Source: Berberis thunbergii
Taxonomy: Eukaryota > Streptophyta > Magnoliopsida > Ranunculales > Berberidaceae
Length of the DNA: 64,000 nucleotides
NCBI GenBank assembly: GCA_003290165.1
Contig: QNQO01000549.1
Coordinates: 1 to 64,000, forward strand
Direction: 5' to 3'
Shown piece by piece: positions 23,693 through 35,400 of the stretch. The translations under genes and the position numbers were made by a program. Numbering within the stretch: position 1 is the stretch's first letter; every line of letters starts with the position of its first letter. Below the pieces are notes generated by a model. The model did no database searches and was not told where the DNA came from. It saw nothing but the letters and a program-made list of their open reading frames with translations.

Positions 23693-24154
23693 ATGCCATC
23701 TGATGGGCAGGTACCTTTTGGATATTCAAGGAAGGATGTGTTGTTGATTGGAGTTGCAGTCACTGTGATTGGAGTTGGTTTAAAATGCAGCTTGGAGGTA
23801 TCCTTATTTCTTTATGGTTTATTCACTCCATTCTTTTTATTATCATTATGTGTTTGATTGCAATAGAAAATTTCATTGAAATTCTTTTAAACTTTTGCTT
23901 GATTGAGCACATAACTATACTCCATATGATAAGCATTATTCATTTGTGAAATCATGAGCATACATTGTTTTCTCACCTTCACAAGACACGTGCGGTTTGT
24001 TGGAGTTGATCCTCTGCAAGCTGGAAATGTTGTTCAGCTGGTTCTGGTATTGGGGCTAACAATTGGATGGATTTCTACATACATCTTTAAAGTCTCAAAC
24101 AAAGAAATGATGTATGCTCAGCAGTTACGCGACTGTGAAAGCAAAGTCATGGAG
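23693..24154 (+). pseudogene. DUF3007-like fragment, copy 2 (lost splice acceptor)
   Basis: Exons 23693-23797 and 23996-24154 correspond to the copy 1 exons at 2480-2584 and 2783-2941. The acceptor before the second exon reads GCGG where copy 1 has GCAG, so the invariant AG is lost. A Tyr-to-Cys change (LRDCESKV) follows. A hAT-like element sits upstream at 23072-23511. Further downstream (24351-24508) a short open frame containing ENLYGEAVATEFQWYRQILY is intact here but shifted in copy 1; I cannot assign it. The fragment lacks a transit peptide and a normal C-terminus, so it is probably non-functional. Confidence 0.6.
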
Positions 24155-24504
24155 GTTTGTACACTTTCCATATTAGTCATTCACTTGCGTCTACATTACA
24201 TGAAGTACTTGCTCAATGTTGGAGTTCCTTAGTATTCTGATTATGCCCAAATTACTTCCTCAGTCTGATTATGCCCATTTTTTTTTTTCCAGTGGAACTC
24301 TATACTGTCATAATCTTCCTTGCTGATTTATTGTTCTTCCCATTAGTCAAGTAATGATTAAGAGCAATGGAAAGGGTATTCGGATAATGAATGATTCATC
24401 AGAGGATGTCATGACCGAAAATCTCTATGGAGAGGCGGTCGCTACTGAATTTCAGTGGTATAGGCAAATTCTATACCAACTGGGATGTGGGAGATGGTGT
24501 AATG

Positions 24505-25975
24505 TTTAACATCATATGATTAGCTAGCGCATTTGGAATAATTCTACCCAATGTTTTGTTTTCTTTTACAAATAAGCAATTAAAGCGGACTAGGGAGTGC
24601 ATCACCGTGCTTGAAAGCTAGTTACAATAAATCGTAAGTTAGTACTTCCGACAGAGCCAAAGATCGTGTACTTATCTTTTGCAGTGGATTTTCAATACAA
24701 TTAAAAGGTGTTGAGTTTGGTTTGTATGCAAGGAGGTAGAAATTTCCCTTATTCGGTGCTATTTTCCACCCTCCTTCAAGTAATTAACTTTGGTTTATGC
24801 TGCATTTCCGTTTGCTAATTGGTGGCTGTTGCTCAGAGCTGAACAAATTCGTATTTGAGAAGATTGCATATGGGCACAAAGAACACTGATGGTTTTATGC
24901 TTTTTTTTTTTTTTTTTTTTTTTTTTCACTAGATGGACTCCTACCCATCGTGTAAACAATTACCAATGATTGTAAATCTTCGATGACAAGCACAACAACT
25001 AGCAAGTAACGGATTTTAACTACAACCCAACAATCTAAAAACAAGAAGAATCAACCTGCAGCCTACCTCGGTCAGGAGAAGCTCGAACAATCCCTGTATT
25101 GTGATGAATCCTTGCTCCCAGCTAATATGTTAATCGCATAATCAGCTTATCGGAAAGATAAAACATACTTTTTTGAGATGAACAATATAAACTGACCTTC
25201 ATGGACAAATGGATATTTTTGCCATACAAACGTGTTGATGCTGCAATTGAACACAAAAACAACCATTTACATGAGAAATAAAACAATGGGTTTCCAATAT
25301 TTTGGCGTAAATTCGATGCGAATAAGCTTACAGGTATTGTAGATCGGATTGGCGGAACAGCAAGAGGAAATGGCTTGTAAATTAACCATGTCGAGCTATC
25401 AATGTGGACAGAAAGATTATAAGAGTGGGTTCTCTCTGCTCTATATCTCTCTGGATCGCAACAAATTACCAAATTTTAGAGACGATAACGCAGACCAAAG
25501 AGTAAAGTGTTGTTGCAGAAGAGACGAGAAGGGCTTAACCTGGTTAGAGTTTTAACCAATGACGGTGATTTTGTTTTACGATTTAGTTTCGGTCTACTAA
25601 GAAATGTTTACAATCCCGGTGCACTTAGGAATTCCTGATATGAAATATGTGGAAAAACAAAAAAAGATGCAGGATTAACTCATAATTTATTTAATTTTGA
25701 GTGTATGATAACTGGAAAATGACTTAAGACCTTTTTTTTTTTAACGTAATTGACCATTTGGATATCGTAGTTGATGTAATGGCTAATTTGTGTCTACTCT
25801 TATACTTTTGTGACCAACAATGACTATTTTATTAATTCGGTTTAATCCATAAAATTATAAGATATCTTTACCCTTCATAAAAAAAATAGAAAACTTATTT
25901 TTATACTTTTATGACCAACAAAGATTTTTTTATTAATTATTATAATTATGACCAACTAATTGATAGTTAGGTTAT
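24505..25975. repeat. Partial duplicated unit, copy 3
   Basis: Starts exactly at the 28-bp sequence that ends copy 2 and follows copy 2 from 21286 through the ASS exons to about 25576. It then diverges at the point where copies 1 and 2 enter the foldback-arm/DUF3007 part. It has a single TTAGAGTTTT at 25547, with no foldback element. The following 25577-25960 has A/T-rich sequence shared only with copy 4. Confidence 0.9.
25067..25389 (-). pseudogene. Spare ASS exons 1-3, copy 3
   Basis: Exon 1 at 25332-25389 (58 nt), exon 2 at 25197-25240 (44 nt), exon 3 at 25067-25121 (55 nt). All lengths, phases and splice dinucleotides match the exons used by the ASS gene, and the reading frame is open. 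The exon 3 product differs by at least His for Gln (RIHHNTG versus RIQHNTG). Copy 3 lies upstream of the ASS gene on the same strand. A transcript started here could in principle splice to ASS exon 4 at 18321, giving an alternative 5' end. Whether it is used cannot be seen from sequence. Confidence 0.75.
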
Positions 25976-26800
25976 CGGAAAGATAAAACATACTTTTTTG
26001 AGATGAACAATATAAACTGACCTTCATGGACAAATGGATATTTTTGCCATACAAACGTGTTGATGCTGCAATTGAACACAAAAACAACCATTTACATGAG
26101 AAATAAAACAATGGGTTTCCAATATTTTGGCGTAAATTCGATGCAAAGAAGCTTACAGGTATTGTAGATCGGATTGGCGGAACAGTAAGAGGAAATGGCT
26201 TGTAAATTAACCATGTCGAGCTATCAATGTGGACAAAAAGATTATAAGAGTGGGTTCTCTCTGCTCTATATCTCTCTGGATCGCAACAAATTCCCAAATT
26301 TTAGAGACGAGAACGCAGACCAAAGAGTAAAGTGTTGTTGCAGAAGAGAAGAAAAGGGCTTAACCTGGTTAGGGTTTTAACCAATGACGGTGATTTTGTT
26401 TTACGATTTAGTTTTGGTTTACTAAGAAATGTTTACAATCCCGGTGCACTTAGGAATTCCTGAAGAAATATTTTTGAAATTTTAAATACATATGAAATAT
26501 ATAGTAATAAATTTCGAATATATGAAATATGTGGAAAAACAAAAAAGATGTAGGATTAACTCATAATTTATTTAATTTTGAGTGTATGATAAATGGAAAA
26601 TGACTTGAGACCTGTTTTTTTTTAACGTAATTGACCATTTGGATATCGTAGTTGATGTAATGGCTAATTTGTGTCTACTCTTATGCTTTTGTGACCAACA
26701 ATGACTATTTTTTTAACTCGGGTTAATCCATAAAATTGTAAGATATCTTTACCCTTCATAAAAAAAATAGAAAACTTATTTATAAAAACAAAAAAGGTGA
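25973..26800. repeat. Partial duplicated unit, copy 4, tandem to copy 3
   Basis: Repeats 25147-25880 in direct tandem, with a period near 826 bp. It begins at the TTATCGGAAAGATAAAACAT sequence, so ASS exon 3 is missing. It carries about 60 extra A/T-rich bases near 26461-26525 relative to copy 3. The TTAGGGTTTT site near 26369 is empty of the foldback element. Confidence 0.88.
26022..26214 (-). pseudogene. Spare ASS exons 1-2, copy 4
   Basis: Exon 1 at 26157-26214 (58 nt) and exon 2 at 26022-26065 (44 nt) keep frame and splice sites. A Cys-to-Tyr change occurs in the transit peptide (SSYCSA). Exon 3 is absent because the copy starts inside the following intron. It could only contribute to a transcript by splicing onward to an exon 3 of copy 3 or copy 2. 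Confidence 0.72.
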
Positions 26801-28990
26801 GAATATAGAATTTTCATCAATAATCTGTCAAACTGTGTCTTCTCATCTCTATCAACTTGCCCATGGTTGTAACAAAATATCTACTCAAATTGTGATTTAT
26901 AAATCAAGTTTTTCACCCATGGTCGATCTCGAAACTAAAGTGCATCCCAAAGGTAAACCATGGATTGAATCTTCCAAAAGTTTTTCAGAGCTCTCACTTA
27001 ACAGTGCTTGTTGGTGAATAAAAATATAAAACGAATATGTGAAAATCATGCCTCACTTCTCACCGAAAATTTTGTTTTTTTGAAATTATGAAAAGAAAAG
27101 GGTGAAATAAATAATTACATTTTTTTAAGAGTTTTTTCGTAAATTTCGTTAAAAAAACAAAACCATCTATCAAAATTTACATTTTTTTCAATGGTTTTTT
27201 TGAACAATTTTAGAGATTTTTTGTAAATTTTGAGGTTTTTTTTATAATTATAATTTCTTCTATTATTTATTAATTTTGAACCACCCCTTGATTTTCTAAT
27301 TATCATTTCTTCTACTTATATATAGATTTTTGAAACCACTATCTAATTTTCTAATTATATTTTTCGTAAATTTCATTAAAAAAACAAAACCAGCTATCAA
27401 AATTTACATTTTTTTCAATGGTTTTTTGAAAAATTTTAGAGATTTTTTGTAAATTTTGAGGTTTTTTTTATAATTATAATTTCTTCTATTATTTATTAAT
27501 TTTGAACCACCCCTTGATTTTCTAATTATCATTTCTTCTACTTATATATAGATTTTTGAAACCACTATCTAATTTCTAATTATATATTGATTTCATGTTT
27601 ATTTCATGTCTTAGTATTTAGGTTTAATTTAATGTGTTTAATAGATTTATTTAATTGCCACTTATTTTTTCACATATTTCAAATACTCTTGAAATTCATT
27701 ATATATATAATGGCCATAAACCAATTCTTATGCATGTTTCAAAGAAAAATTCCAAAATCCGAGTAAATGAAAAATCCAAATGTTTGGTTTACGATATGGA
27801 AGAAAGACATGTATATGATATTAGATATTTACTAGTTATATAGAAACAATTCATATTTTATATCTTTTCCTACCTACCGCACCGTGAATTTAGACGGGGG
27901 TTTTCATATAAGTCTTTATGTTTCGTCTGGAACGAATGAATAAACAGACGAAATTGGGATTGGCATCTAGAAGGGAAAGCGTAAAGAATTGAAATAATGA
28001 AATTGAAAAAATGGCTTGGAATAAAGAAATAAAAGAATTAGAGCCTTATGGATTGATAAAGGCTCCATGGATAGGAATATAAAATGAAATATCGAAGTAG
28101 TTCTGATGATTTAACGATCTCATTACTTTAATTCGTAGGTCTTAGTTCTGATGATTTATACATATATATATATATATAAGTGGGTAATTTGATTGAAGGG
28201 CAATGAAAACAAAAGGTAATGCGAAAGAAGAATTTCAACAAGCTTCTAAGATCACAAGTCATTAACAATCTATCACATCCATAGCACACTTGACAATAGT
28301 AGAACAGCACTCACTTGAAAATCTGAAAAATTATCACCACCCTTGCATTATTCACTATCAAAGATACAATGGGTTCACAAGGCCCTGCTCAGATAGCTTG
28401 ACTTGTTTCATGATTTTCACAAAAGTAAAGAATGTGAATCACATAGGATATTAAACTGAACCTGCAACATGAATCCAGCATTTCTGCTGTGTCCCAAATT
28501 CAAGTAACGGCTTGAAATATGAAGTAACTGACACAGATGAGAGTTAATGTCATAACACCATTTTCCAACCAATTAACAGTAATAATATGTCCCAATTTAA
28601 ACTAAAGTCGAACAGACCTATGAATGACTATCATTTTATTCACTATTTACCCAAAAAATATTCTGAAATAAGGAACATTTTGGAACATTTTGTTCCGTCA
28701 AGTAGAAAAATACTGAAGTAATGATTTTTGCTTCTCAAAACAGGTACAGGATCAAATCACTCAGGACTGGGATTAAATCATTTCACTATATCTGCAAAAA
28801 AAAAAAAAAAAAACCAGGTGGTGCTCTCAGTGCAATAGGAATTCCGCATGTGCACCACTGAACTAACAATACACACAAGGAAGCCTAGAATGACTGACTG
28901 GTGTTGTATGGTGCACGATACCATCATTCCATGGCTACAAACCGAGATGAGACTCACTCAAAATTGGACAGGATTCACACAACTCGCTCC
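26801..28990. other. AT-rich intergenic stretch between the ASS region and COG8
   Basis: No gene was recognised. It contains a 227-bp tandem duplication (27138-27364 and 27365 to about 27580) and a TA microsatellite near 28160-28178. A less AT-rich, non-repetitive block at about 27870-28140 differs in texture from its surroundings. Short open frames at 26835-27017 and 27655-27843 have no recognisable similarity. The part next to 28992 would be the COG8 3'UTR. Confidence 0.45.
27138..27580. repeat. 227-bp tandem duplication
   Basis: The sequence starting CGTAAATTTCGTTAAAAAAA at 27138 recurs at 27365 with a few substitutions and a 1-2 bp length change. Shared landmarks include GAACCACCCCTTGATTTTCT and TACTTATATATAG. 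The close identity implies a recent local duplication. Confidence 0.88.
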
Positions 28991-31900
28991 ATCATTCATC
29001 CTTTTGCTCGTCAAGTTTTTGGACAGCAGTATCCTTTTGCACTCTACTGTCTTCATTGGAGATGCTCGACTGTTCATCATCAGGAGAAACCCCATTTTCC
29101 ATTGGGACAGAATCTTGACCATTTTCAGTAGTCTGCCTCAGTTCTGAATTATCAACTGGTTTAGGGAGTTCGTTCATAGGTGATACAGCCAATAAGCGAG
29201 AAACTCCATTAAATAAACTCTGTGACTCCGTGATCAAGGTAGCTCCACCAGGATAGCAGTGACCAAAACATGTGGCACAATGTGGATAAGCAACCTATAA
29301 GCAATATCTCACTGAATTACACAGGCTTATAGTAAACTTATTGGTAGGTAAAATGACATATGAGTGTTGACATTAGCAACTTCCATTTAATTCTCACCTC
29401 GATGAATGCTCGGCAAAGGGAAAGAACGAGTACAGATTCATTTTGTCGAAGCATCCTAGTCGCATTGTACCTCGTTAAAGAGTGGGAAAGTGCCTGCAAA
29501 CATTTCACAACTTCCTGAGCCAATACCTTTTTCAAATTTATCGGGGCACAAGGCCATAGTTCATTCATAGCTGCTGACACTCCTGAAAGCAGAAGTGTGT
29601 GAGAACTGAGGATATTAATTAAAAGATGCTGTCAGAATACTGTTTACATTCATCAACATAAAGTCAAACATCACAGAACAAAGCCCTGCACTGGTGATAT
29701 TTGTAATGTGCTTTGGATAGTTCAGTTGGTTCGAGGAAAGCCCTTCATATTCTTGTGACAGAGGTTTGCCTAAGAAACTGCTTCTTTTCTCAAAGAATGC
29801 AGCGATCTCTATTTTAGCTAACATTTTATCTAATCTTGGAACAACTGGATGAAGGAAATGGGCATCATGAACAAATCCTCTTCACTTAAATTATATTGCT
29901 GGAAATCTGAAGCCCAGTGCCTGCTTTTAGCTTAGCTTAATCTAAAAGTGCCGTTTTACTCAAATTCATAGCATACAACAGATTACATTACTTCCATTAC
30001 AGAGATCACAATATGTAAATTGTACTCTTATTATTAGAAAGAATCAGCTCAGACAAGAGCTTTTAATCACATATAGGATTGTCATTTGTGCATTTTAGAC
30101 AAGGTACTTGCTTTCGCTAATGGTTGTGTATTATGAACTCAAGGGCAAAACAAGTTACAGTAACAGAATAAGCAAAATGCTGCCAGTATGTTACGAATTT
30201 CGGTCTCTGTTTCTTTCAAGATTCAACTTTCCTTGGCCAAACTAACTAGGAGAATATTCTATGCACATATATGAAAATATAATGAAGCAGCACATGTAAG
30301 AAAAATAGAATGGAGCAGCAAACGACAAAACTTTCCTATAAGAGACGATCGAGATCAAACATACCATTGACAAAAACTGCAAAAGGTGGATGCTCTAACA
30401 AGTAAGAAGGTGGAGTCACGTCCTTATGAGTCTCGTCAGTCGGGCCATTAGCTGAAAAGCCAACAGCTGGTAATGGTACCCAACGATGTGAATCCAAAAC
30501 TAGCTGGTAGGAGCAATAGTAGACCAAACGAGTCTTGAGTGAATGAAGATGATAATTAAGCAACTTCATGTGTAAAACAGTTTGTTCATGCTTTTATGAT
30601 GATAGTTCTAATAATGTATTAAAGTCGCTTGCCTGCATACCTGAAAATTCTCAACGGCCGTACACATATTGTTTGAGAATAGCTCGAGTACTGAACTGAA
30701 ATAGGCGCACATATGTTAATGACATAAATATGTAATTCTAAACCAGACGAGAAAAGACTAAAGACAAGTGGCATTAATGGAAGTTTGCTTACTCTTCAAA
30801 AAGGGGTGGAAGCAAACCCCGATAATCCAATCCAACCCCGCCAAGACCCATGGCACAATACTGTTAGGCACATGGAGAAATGTGATGATCAAATTATGCA
30901 TCAAGTTTTACAACTCCTTTGCTACATTGAGCAGCAACTAGGCCTTCCTCAACCTATTCCTCTTGATTAATCTTTTGCTGTTTCCGTTTCTAAAAAAATT
31001 GATCTTTACCAATGAAATAAATAAATAAGTTTCAAAAAAAAAAAATTTGCACATTAAAATCCAACAATTTTACTAGTAAGTTTATAACTTAATACTAACC
31101 TTCATTTTCATCTTATCAACAGTATTGTAAAAATGGGAACAATAGATGTTTTAGAGCATATAACATGAACTCGTGTAAACAAAAAAATGACGCAATCCAT
31201 AAATTTACAATTTTTAATTAAATATGATGGATAACCATGTTTATTATAGAACCAAGTATCCTTGTTTCCTGTACCACCTGAGTACCATATTAAGGCATCT
31301 TAGAAAGTTACAATAAATCAAAACTTATTCTAAATCTTAATATGGAAACTTTCTCACCATGCACTGATCCAGGATATTTGATAATGATCCACCATCAGTA
31401 ATCTTGGGGAGCAAGGTTTTAAGAGTTTTAAGGTGAGACGTAATCTGATGCATAGCCCAACTAAAAAGCAATCCACCATCATAATTTTCTTCACTTCCAG
31501 ATGTATCATCTGCAAATATAGCTCTGTATTGACTTACAACATCAAATAGATGCATTCTACAACTGTTCACCATTACTTTCAAGTACTCGTAAACATTTCT
31601 CTGATCCAAGTCCTCCAGAATACTAATGAGCCATGCTTCTCTGCATCTTAGGAACTGCGTCCATCGAAACCATCCAGTGTTAAATCAGTGCAGTAGTGTA
31701 AAGGATCATATTCTCTTACTCAAATTTCCACTCATAAAAATAAAAACAAAAAATACAGAAATAAATAAAACAGTCAAAAATAAAGTTTCCGGAAGGATAA
31801 AATCAGACATCAGAATACAAAATACCGCATACCTGTAAACGCATTTGAGACTCGCTGAATATTCCAATTCGGCGTAAGTATCCAATAATGCGCAAACATT

Positions 31901-33649
31901 CTGGCAACTACATGTAAATATTTCAGAAAATTTTGAATACATCTCTATAATACTTTAAAAACATAACTCAATTCCACAAATAAAGCATCATTTGCCAAAC
32001 AGATACACCACAGATGTCCATTACAAGTCGAAAAGTGTTAACATTTTCTCATAGTCTTCCCTTTCTCTAACAAAAAAACTGTACCTGAATATTTGACCGA
32101 AGTTTCTGCAGAAGCTGAGAAAGAAGAGACTGAGTCATCAGCGTAACCTCGGCTGCTAACGCTTGAATCACAGGTAACCTTGGCACCCAAGTAAAAGAGA
32201 GGAATGAGAGAGGTCGCAAAAAAAAAACAACCGAGTTTGTAATATCAAATTGTAATAAGTTATAACAAAGAAAATATTGTTGGCACTCAAACAAGAAACA
32301 CCGTGATACTTACTTTGGATGCATTGTTGTTAACTTGCCAACAAATGCTTCTAAATCAAGTGCCTCATCATAATTTCCATTCCTTATACATCTGCAACAA
32401 GGAGGTTCCATAATTATGTTGATGGAAAGGAATTTCAAAAAACAAAAGATCAAGTATTGGTAAATAGAAATGTATTACTAATAAGAACCACTTCATTAAC
32501 ATAAATTCAAATCATACAGCTGGACTGTGATCGATTCAGTTATGCTTCCCATAAGTTGTGTCAAACTTAAGTAGTATGTGGCACACTATCCTGCAGAGCT
32601 TTGAAACAACTGCTAAGATCTAATGAAGCAGAGGGCTGTTTCAAGTACATAATTCCAACCCATGCCAAAATTAGTTTACAGACTTGTGAAAAATCATTTC
32701 TCATATCCCATATTTAGACTAATGCAATAAAGTGTACAACTTCCAAGAATTTATTTTATGTACAATTCATTTATGAGCATCTCAGTTATGCAAAATTAGT
32801 ACATTTAAAAAGGTATTATCTGGAAATAAATGGTAAAATAGGAATCTTATTTTTGTAGCAACTAAAAGTGTGTGATCGAATTAAGTGACTAGATCAAAAA
32901 CACAGATTTTTGTGTACACAGACGATCAACCATTTTCTCAGAACCTTTTCAGGTAGTATTTAATTGATAATCAGTGCTTCATGATTCAAAACTTTGGAGA
33001 TTTGAACCATTCAGTATCCAAATGTTCAGTTTGGCAAACATACCCAAAACCCTAATAGTTCCTTGTGGACTTGAAATGAATATGTTTAATGTAATGGGCA
33101 ATGCATCGAGAATATTAGCTCCCTTGTATATTTGCTTTCTATAAGACAATAAATGGCAATCACTATTTTGTCAAACACATACGTATCCATAAGTTTGAGG
33201 GATTTCCAGCAAGTCAAGCAAAGTAATGTGATTGGCAAGTAATGTCTGGTTCAACTTCCACTTCTCCAAAATCTGCTGTGCGGAGTCAATGAACTCAGCA
33301 CAACCAGATGTGAGCTTTGGGATCTCGGTGATCTGCCATATTTCAGTAGTTAGCATATAGAACTCCATTAAGGGAATTTCTTACCGCATAACAGAAAACT
33401 TGTATAGAAAAAGAATAGTCTGCTTATAATAACGTATTCCGTGAATAAATCTAAACCTAAACCCAAATTGTAAATAAATGCCCCAATGATCACAAATAGG
33501 CATGTCACGAGATAAATTTTCTACCAAATACCTAAGAAATCAAGGATCGATAGTTCATAACCTTGATCTATTTTATTGTTGGAAGAAAGAGTAAAAAATA
33601 AATAAAATCAGTGGTGAACAACAAAACGAGCGAACATATTTAATCTCCG

Positions 33650-33980
33650 GAACCAACAATTTGGTTTGGTTTCGGTTCACTTTTTGGTTTCTAAGTGAAA
33701 ATAACCATGGAAACCAAACCAAATCAATACATGGTTAGGTAGGCTAAAAATTATGACATATGTTTATGTTTTAAATTATTAATAGATTTATATAAAATAA
33801 TTGCATCGTTCGGTTTTCGCTTTGGTATAGGTCGATTTTAGCAAATTTTTTGTTGGTCAGTTTGGTTTTGGCTTATTGAATTTAATATCGGTTCGGTTTA
33901 GATTTTTCTCAATCTAACTCATTTGGTTTAGTTTGCGGTTTCAAGTTGAAACCAAACCAAACTGTAAACAACCTTTAATT
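33650..33980. mobile_element. Degenerate hAT-like element with TTTGGTTTGG repeats
   Basis: Left ACAATTTGGTTTGGTTTCGG and the complement of the right AAACCAAACTGT form imperfect inverted ends. The interior carries CGGTTC and GGTTTGG repeats around an AT-rich core. The organisation matches the element at 23072-23511, but it is older and its ends and target duplication are blurred. Confidence 0.5.
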
Positions 33981-34629
33981 TAAATTAAAAAAAAAAAAAT
34001 TTTAAAAACACCCTTCGAAAACATGTTTGGAAAAACAGACTGGCTTTGCTTACATGTTTTAGCTTGCTATAATAGAGTTTGAACTTTCGCGAGTCCAAAA
34101 AAAAATATCTCAAAATAAAATCCACAATTATGCATTCATCTAACCACAACTACCCGCAAAAATATGCTTTGATCATCGCCAACATTGTCGAAAGAATTCA
34201 AGGGAGAATCCATTTAACCTAAAGCTCTTTCTTTAGCCAATTTATCCATGGCTTTGATTATGTTTGCTTCCTCTAACCTTCTCTTAATTTGGTCAGCTTG
34301 GTCAAAGGAGATTTGTTTGAACCTAGACCATCTATCTTGGGTATCCATTCCTCTGGGTCAAGGTACAAGTTTTGGTTGAAGGAAAGAATGTCTTGGGTGA
34401 TTACCTGTTCATCAGAAAGGATCTGCTGGGTGATTATTTGTAGACTCGTCTTTATTGAATAGCCTATCAAGTCTCCCAATCTATATAGTCTTGCTGGTGT
34501 TGATCCCTATAGCTACTCTTTTTCTGAAATTTATGCTTTCCTCAGGGTTACGACTCCTACAGTCCTGCGATTATAAAATTTTGTTTAATCTCTTAGAAGA
34601 AAGATTGCACTCCAAAGAACCAAGGTGGT

Positions 34630-35400
34630 TTAGTTGTTAAAAGACTCCAGCTTGTTAATAGAGCTTTGAAAGGGAAGTGGGGGAGATTTTCTAATGAAAA
34701 TCGGATGTTGTGGAGGAGAGTTATGGCTGAAAAATAACACTAATTGGGCTGGTTCACCAAGAAAAACACCATTCCCTGTGATCCTAGCTGCTAGAAAGCA
34801 ACTTTGAATGCCCAAGAAGACGTACAAAAAACGATTAAGCTGGAGGTTGACTATGCCTCAACGTTTCATTTGGAATGACACTTGAGCTGGAGGTTCTCCT
34901 CTTCGTATAGCTTCCCGTCAAATGTACAGCGTATCAAGCTCCTGCATATAAAATCCCTTGACAAGGGACCTGATATCAATAAATATAAGGAGGATGTTAT
35001 AAGGATTTCTCTTTTTTATGGTTCCACCATAGGCCTCTCCTGCCAACCACCAACTCTCACTTGTTCAATGCTATTAGCGACAACTCCGGATCTCAAAATC
35101 CTTCCAAGGGCAGTGTTCTTCTTACGGAGTTGCCGTCACGGAATAATACTTGCCGTTGATAATCTGATAGGAATGGGTATTAGGTTCATTAATAGATGGT
35201 ATCTCTATGATTGGGAAGATGAAACCGTTGACTATTGCCTGATCTCAAAGATAATTTGGCATGCATTTTTCAATTAGTTTAGTGCTGACAAGCAGGTTCA
35301 AGGGTCAATTGATCGGATCATAAACTGGGACAGAAAAAGCTAATGTGAAATTTGTTGGGTCCTGCATGTTGTAGACTTCCATACTTTTTCGCATATCTAG
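34630..35400 (+). mobile_element. L1-type LINE 3' fragment
   Basis: Frames broken by stops give the typical region downstream of the reverse transcriptase: LVNRALKGKWGRFSNENRML, then WRRVMAEK, and later FWNDTWAGGSPLRIA, which resembles the FW-D-W-G-PL motif of plant L1 elements. No endonuclease or catalytic reverse transcriptase motif is present, so it is a truncated, inactive fragment. Confidence 0.65.

Larger units (their letters stand above)
20734..24532. repeat. Duplicated unit, copy 2
   Basis: Collinear with 1-3317, with small indels. It holds ASS exons 3-1 (part of the intact ASS gene), the foldback element and DUF3007-like exons. Extra relative to copy 1 is a 440-bp hAT-like insertion at 23072-23511. 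At 24505-24532 the 28-bp sequence joins it directly to copy 3. The distance from 21286 to 24505 is 3219 bp, against 2733 bp between the corresponding points of copy 1; the hAT element with its 8-bp duplication accounts for 448 bp of that. Confidence 0.93.

Noticed and set aside
25122..25472. A 116-codon minus-strand open frame, with relatives near 21902-22414 and 25956-26297
   Set aside because: The frame runs across the introns between ASS exons 1, 2 and 3. The spliced reading, in a different frame, gives the transit peptide that completes ASS, so the open frame is incidental.
28848..29147. Plus-strand frames opposite the last COG8 exon
   Set aside because: They are the antisense shadow of the C-terminal COG8 exon.
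30785..30970. Plus-strand 61-codon frame
   Set aside because: It overlaps, antisense, the well-supported COG8 exon at 30793-30860 and its splice acceptor; no similarity was recognised.
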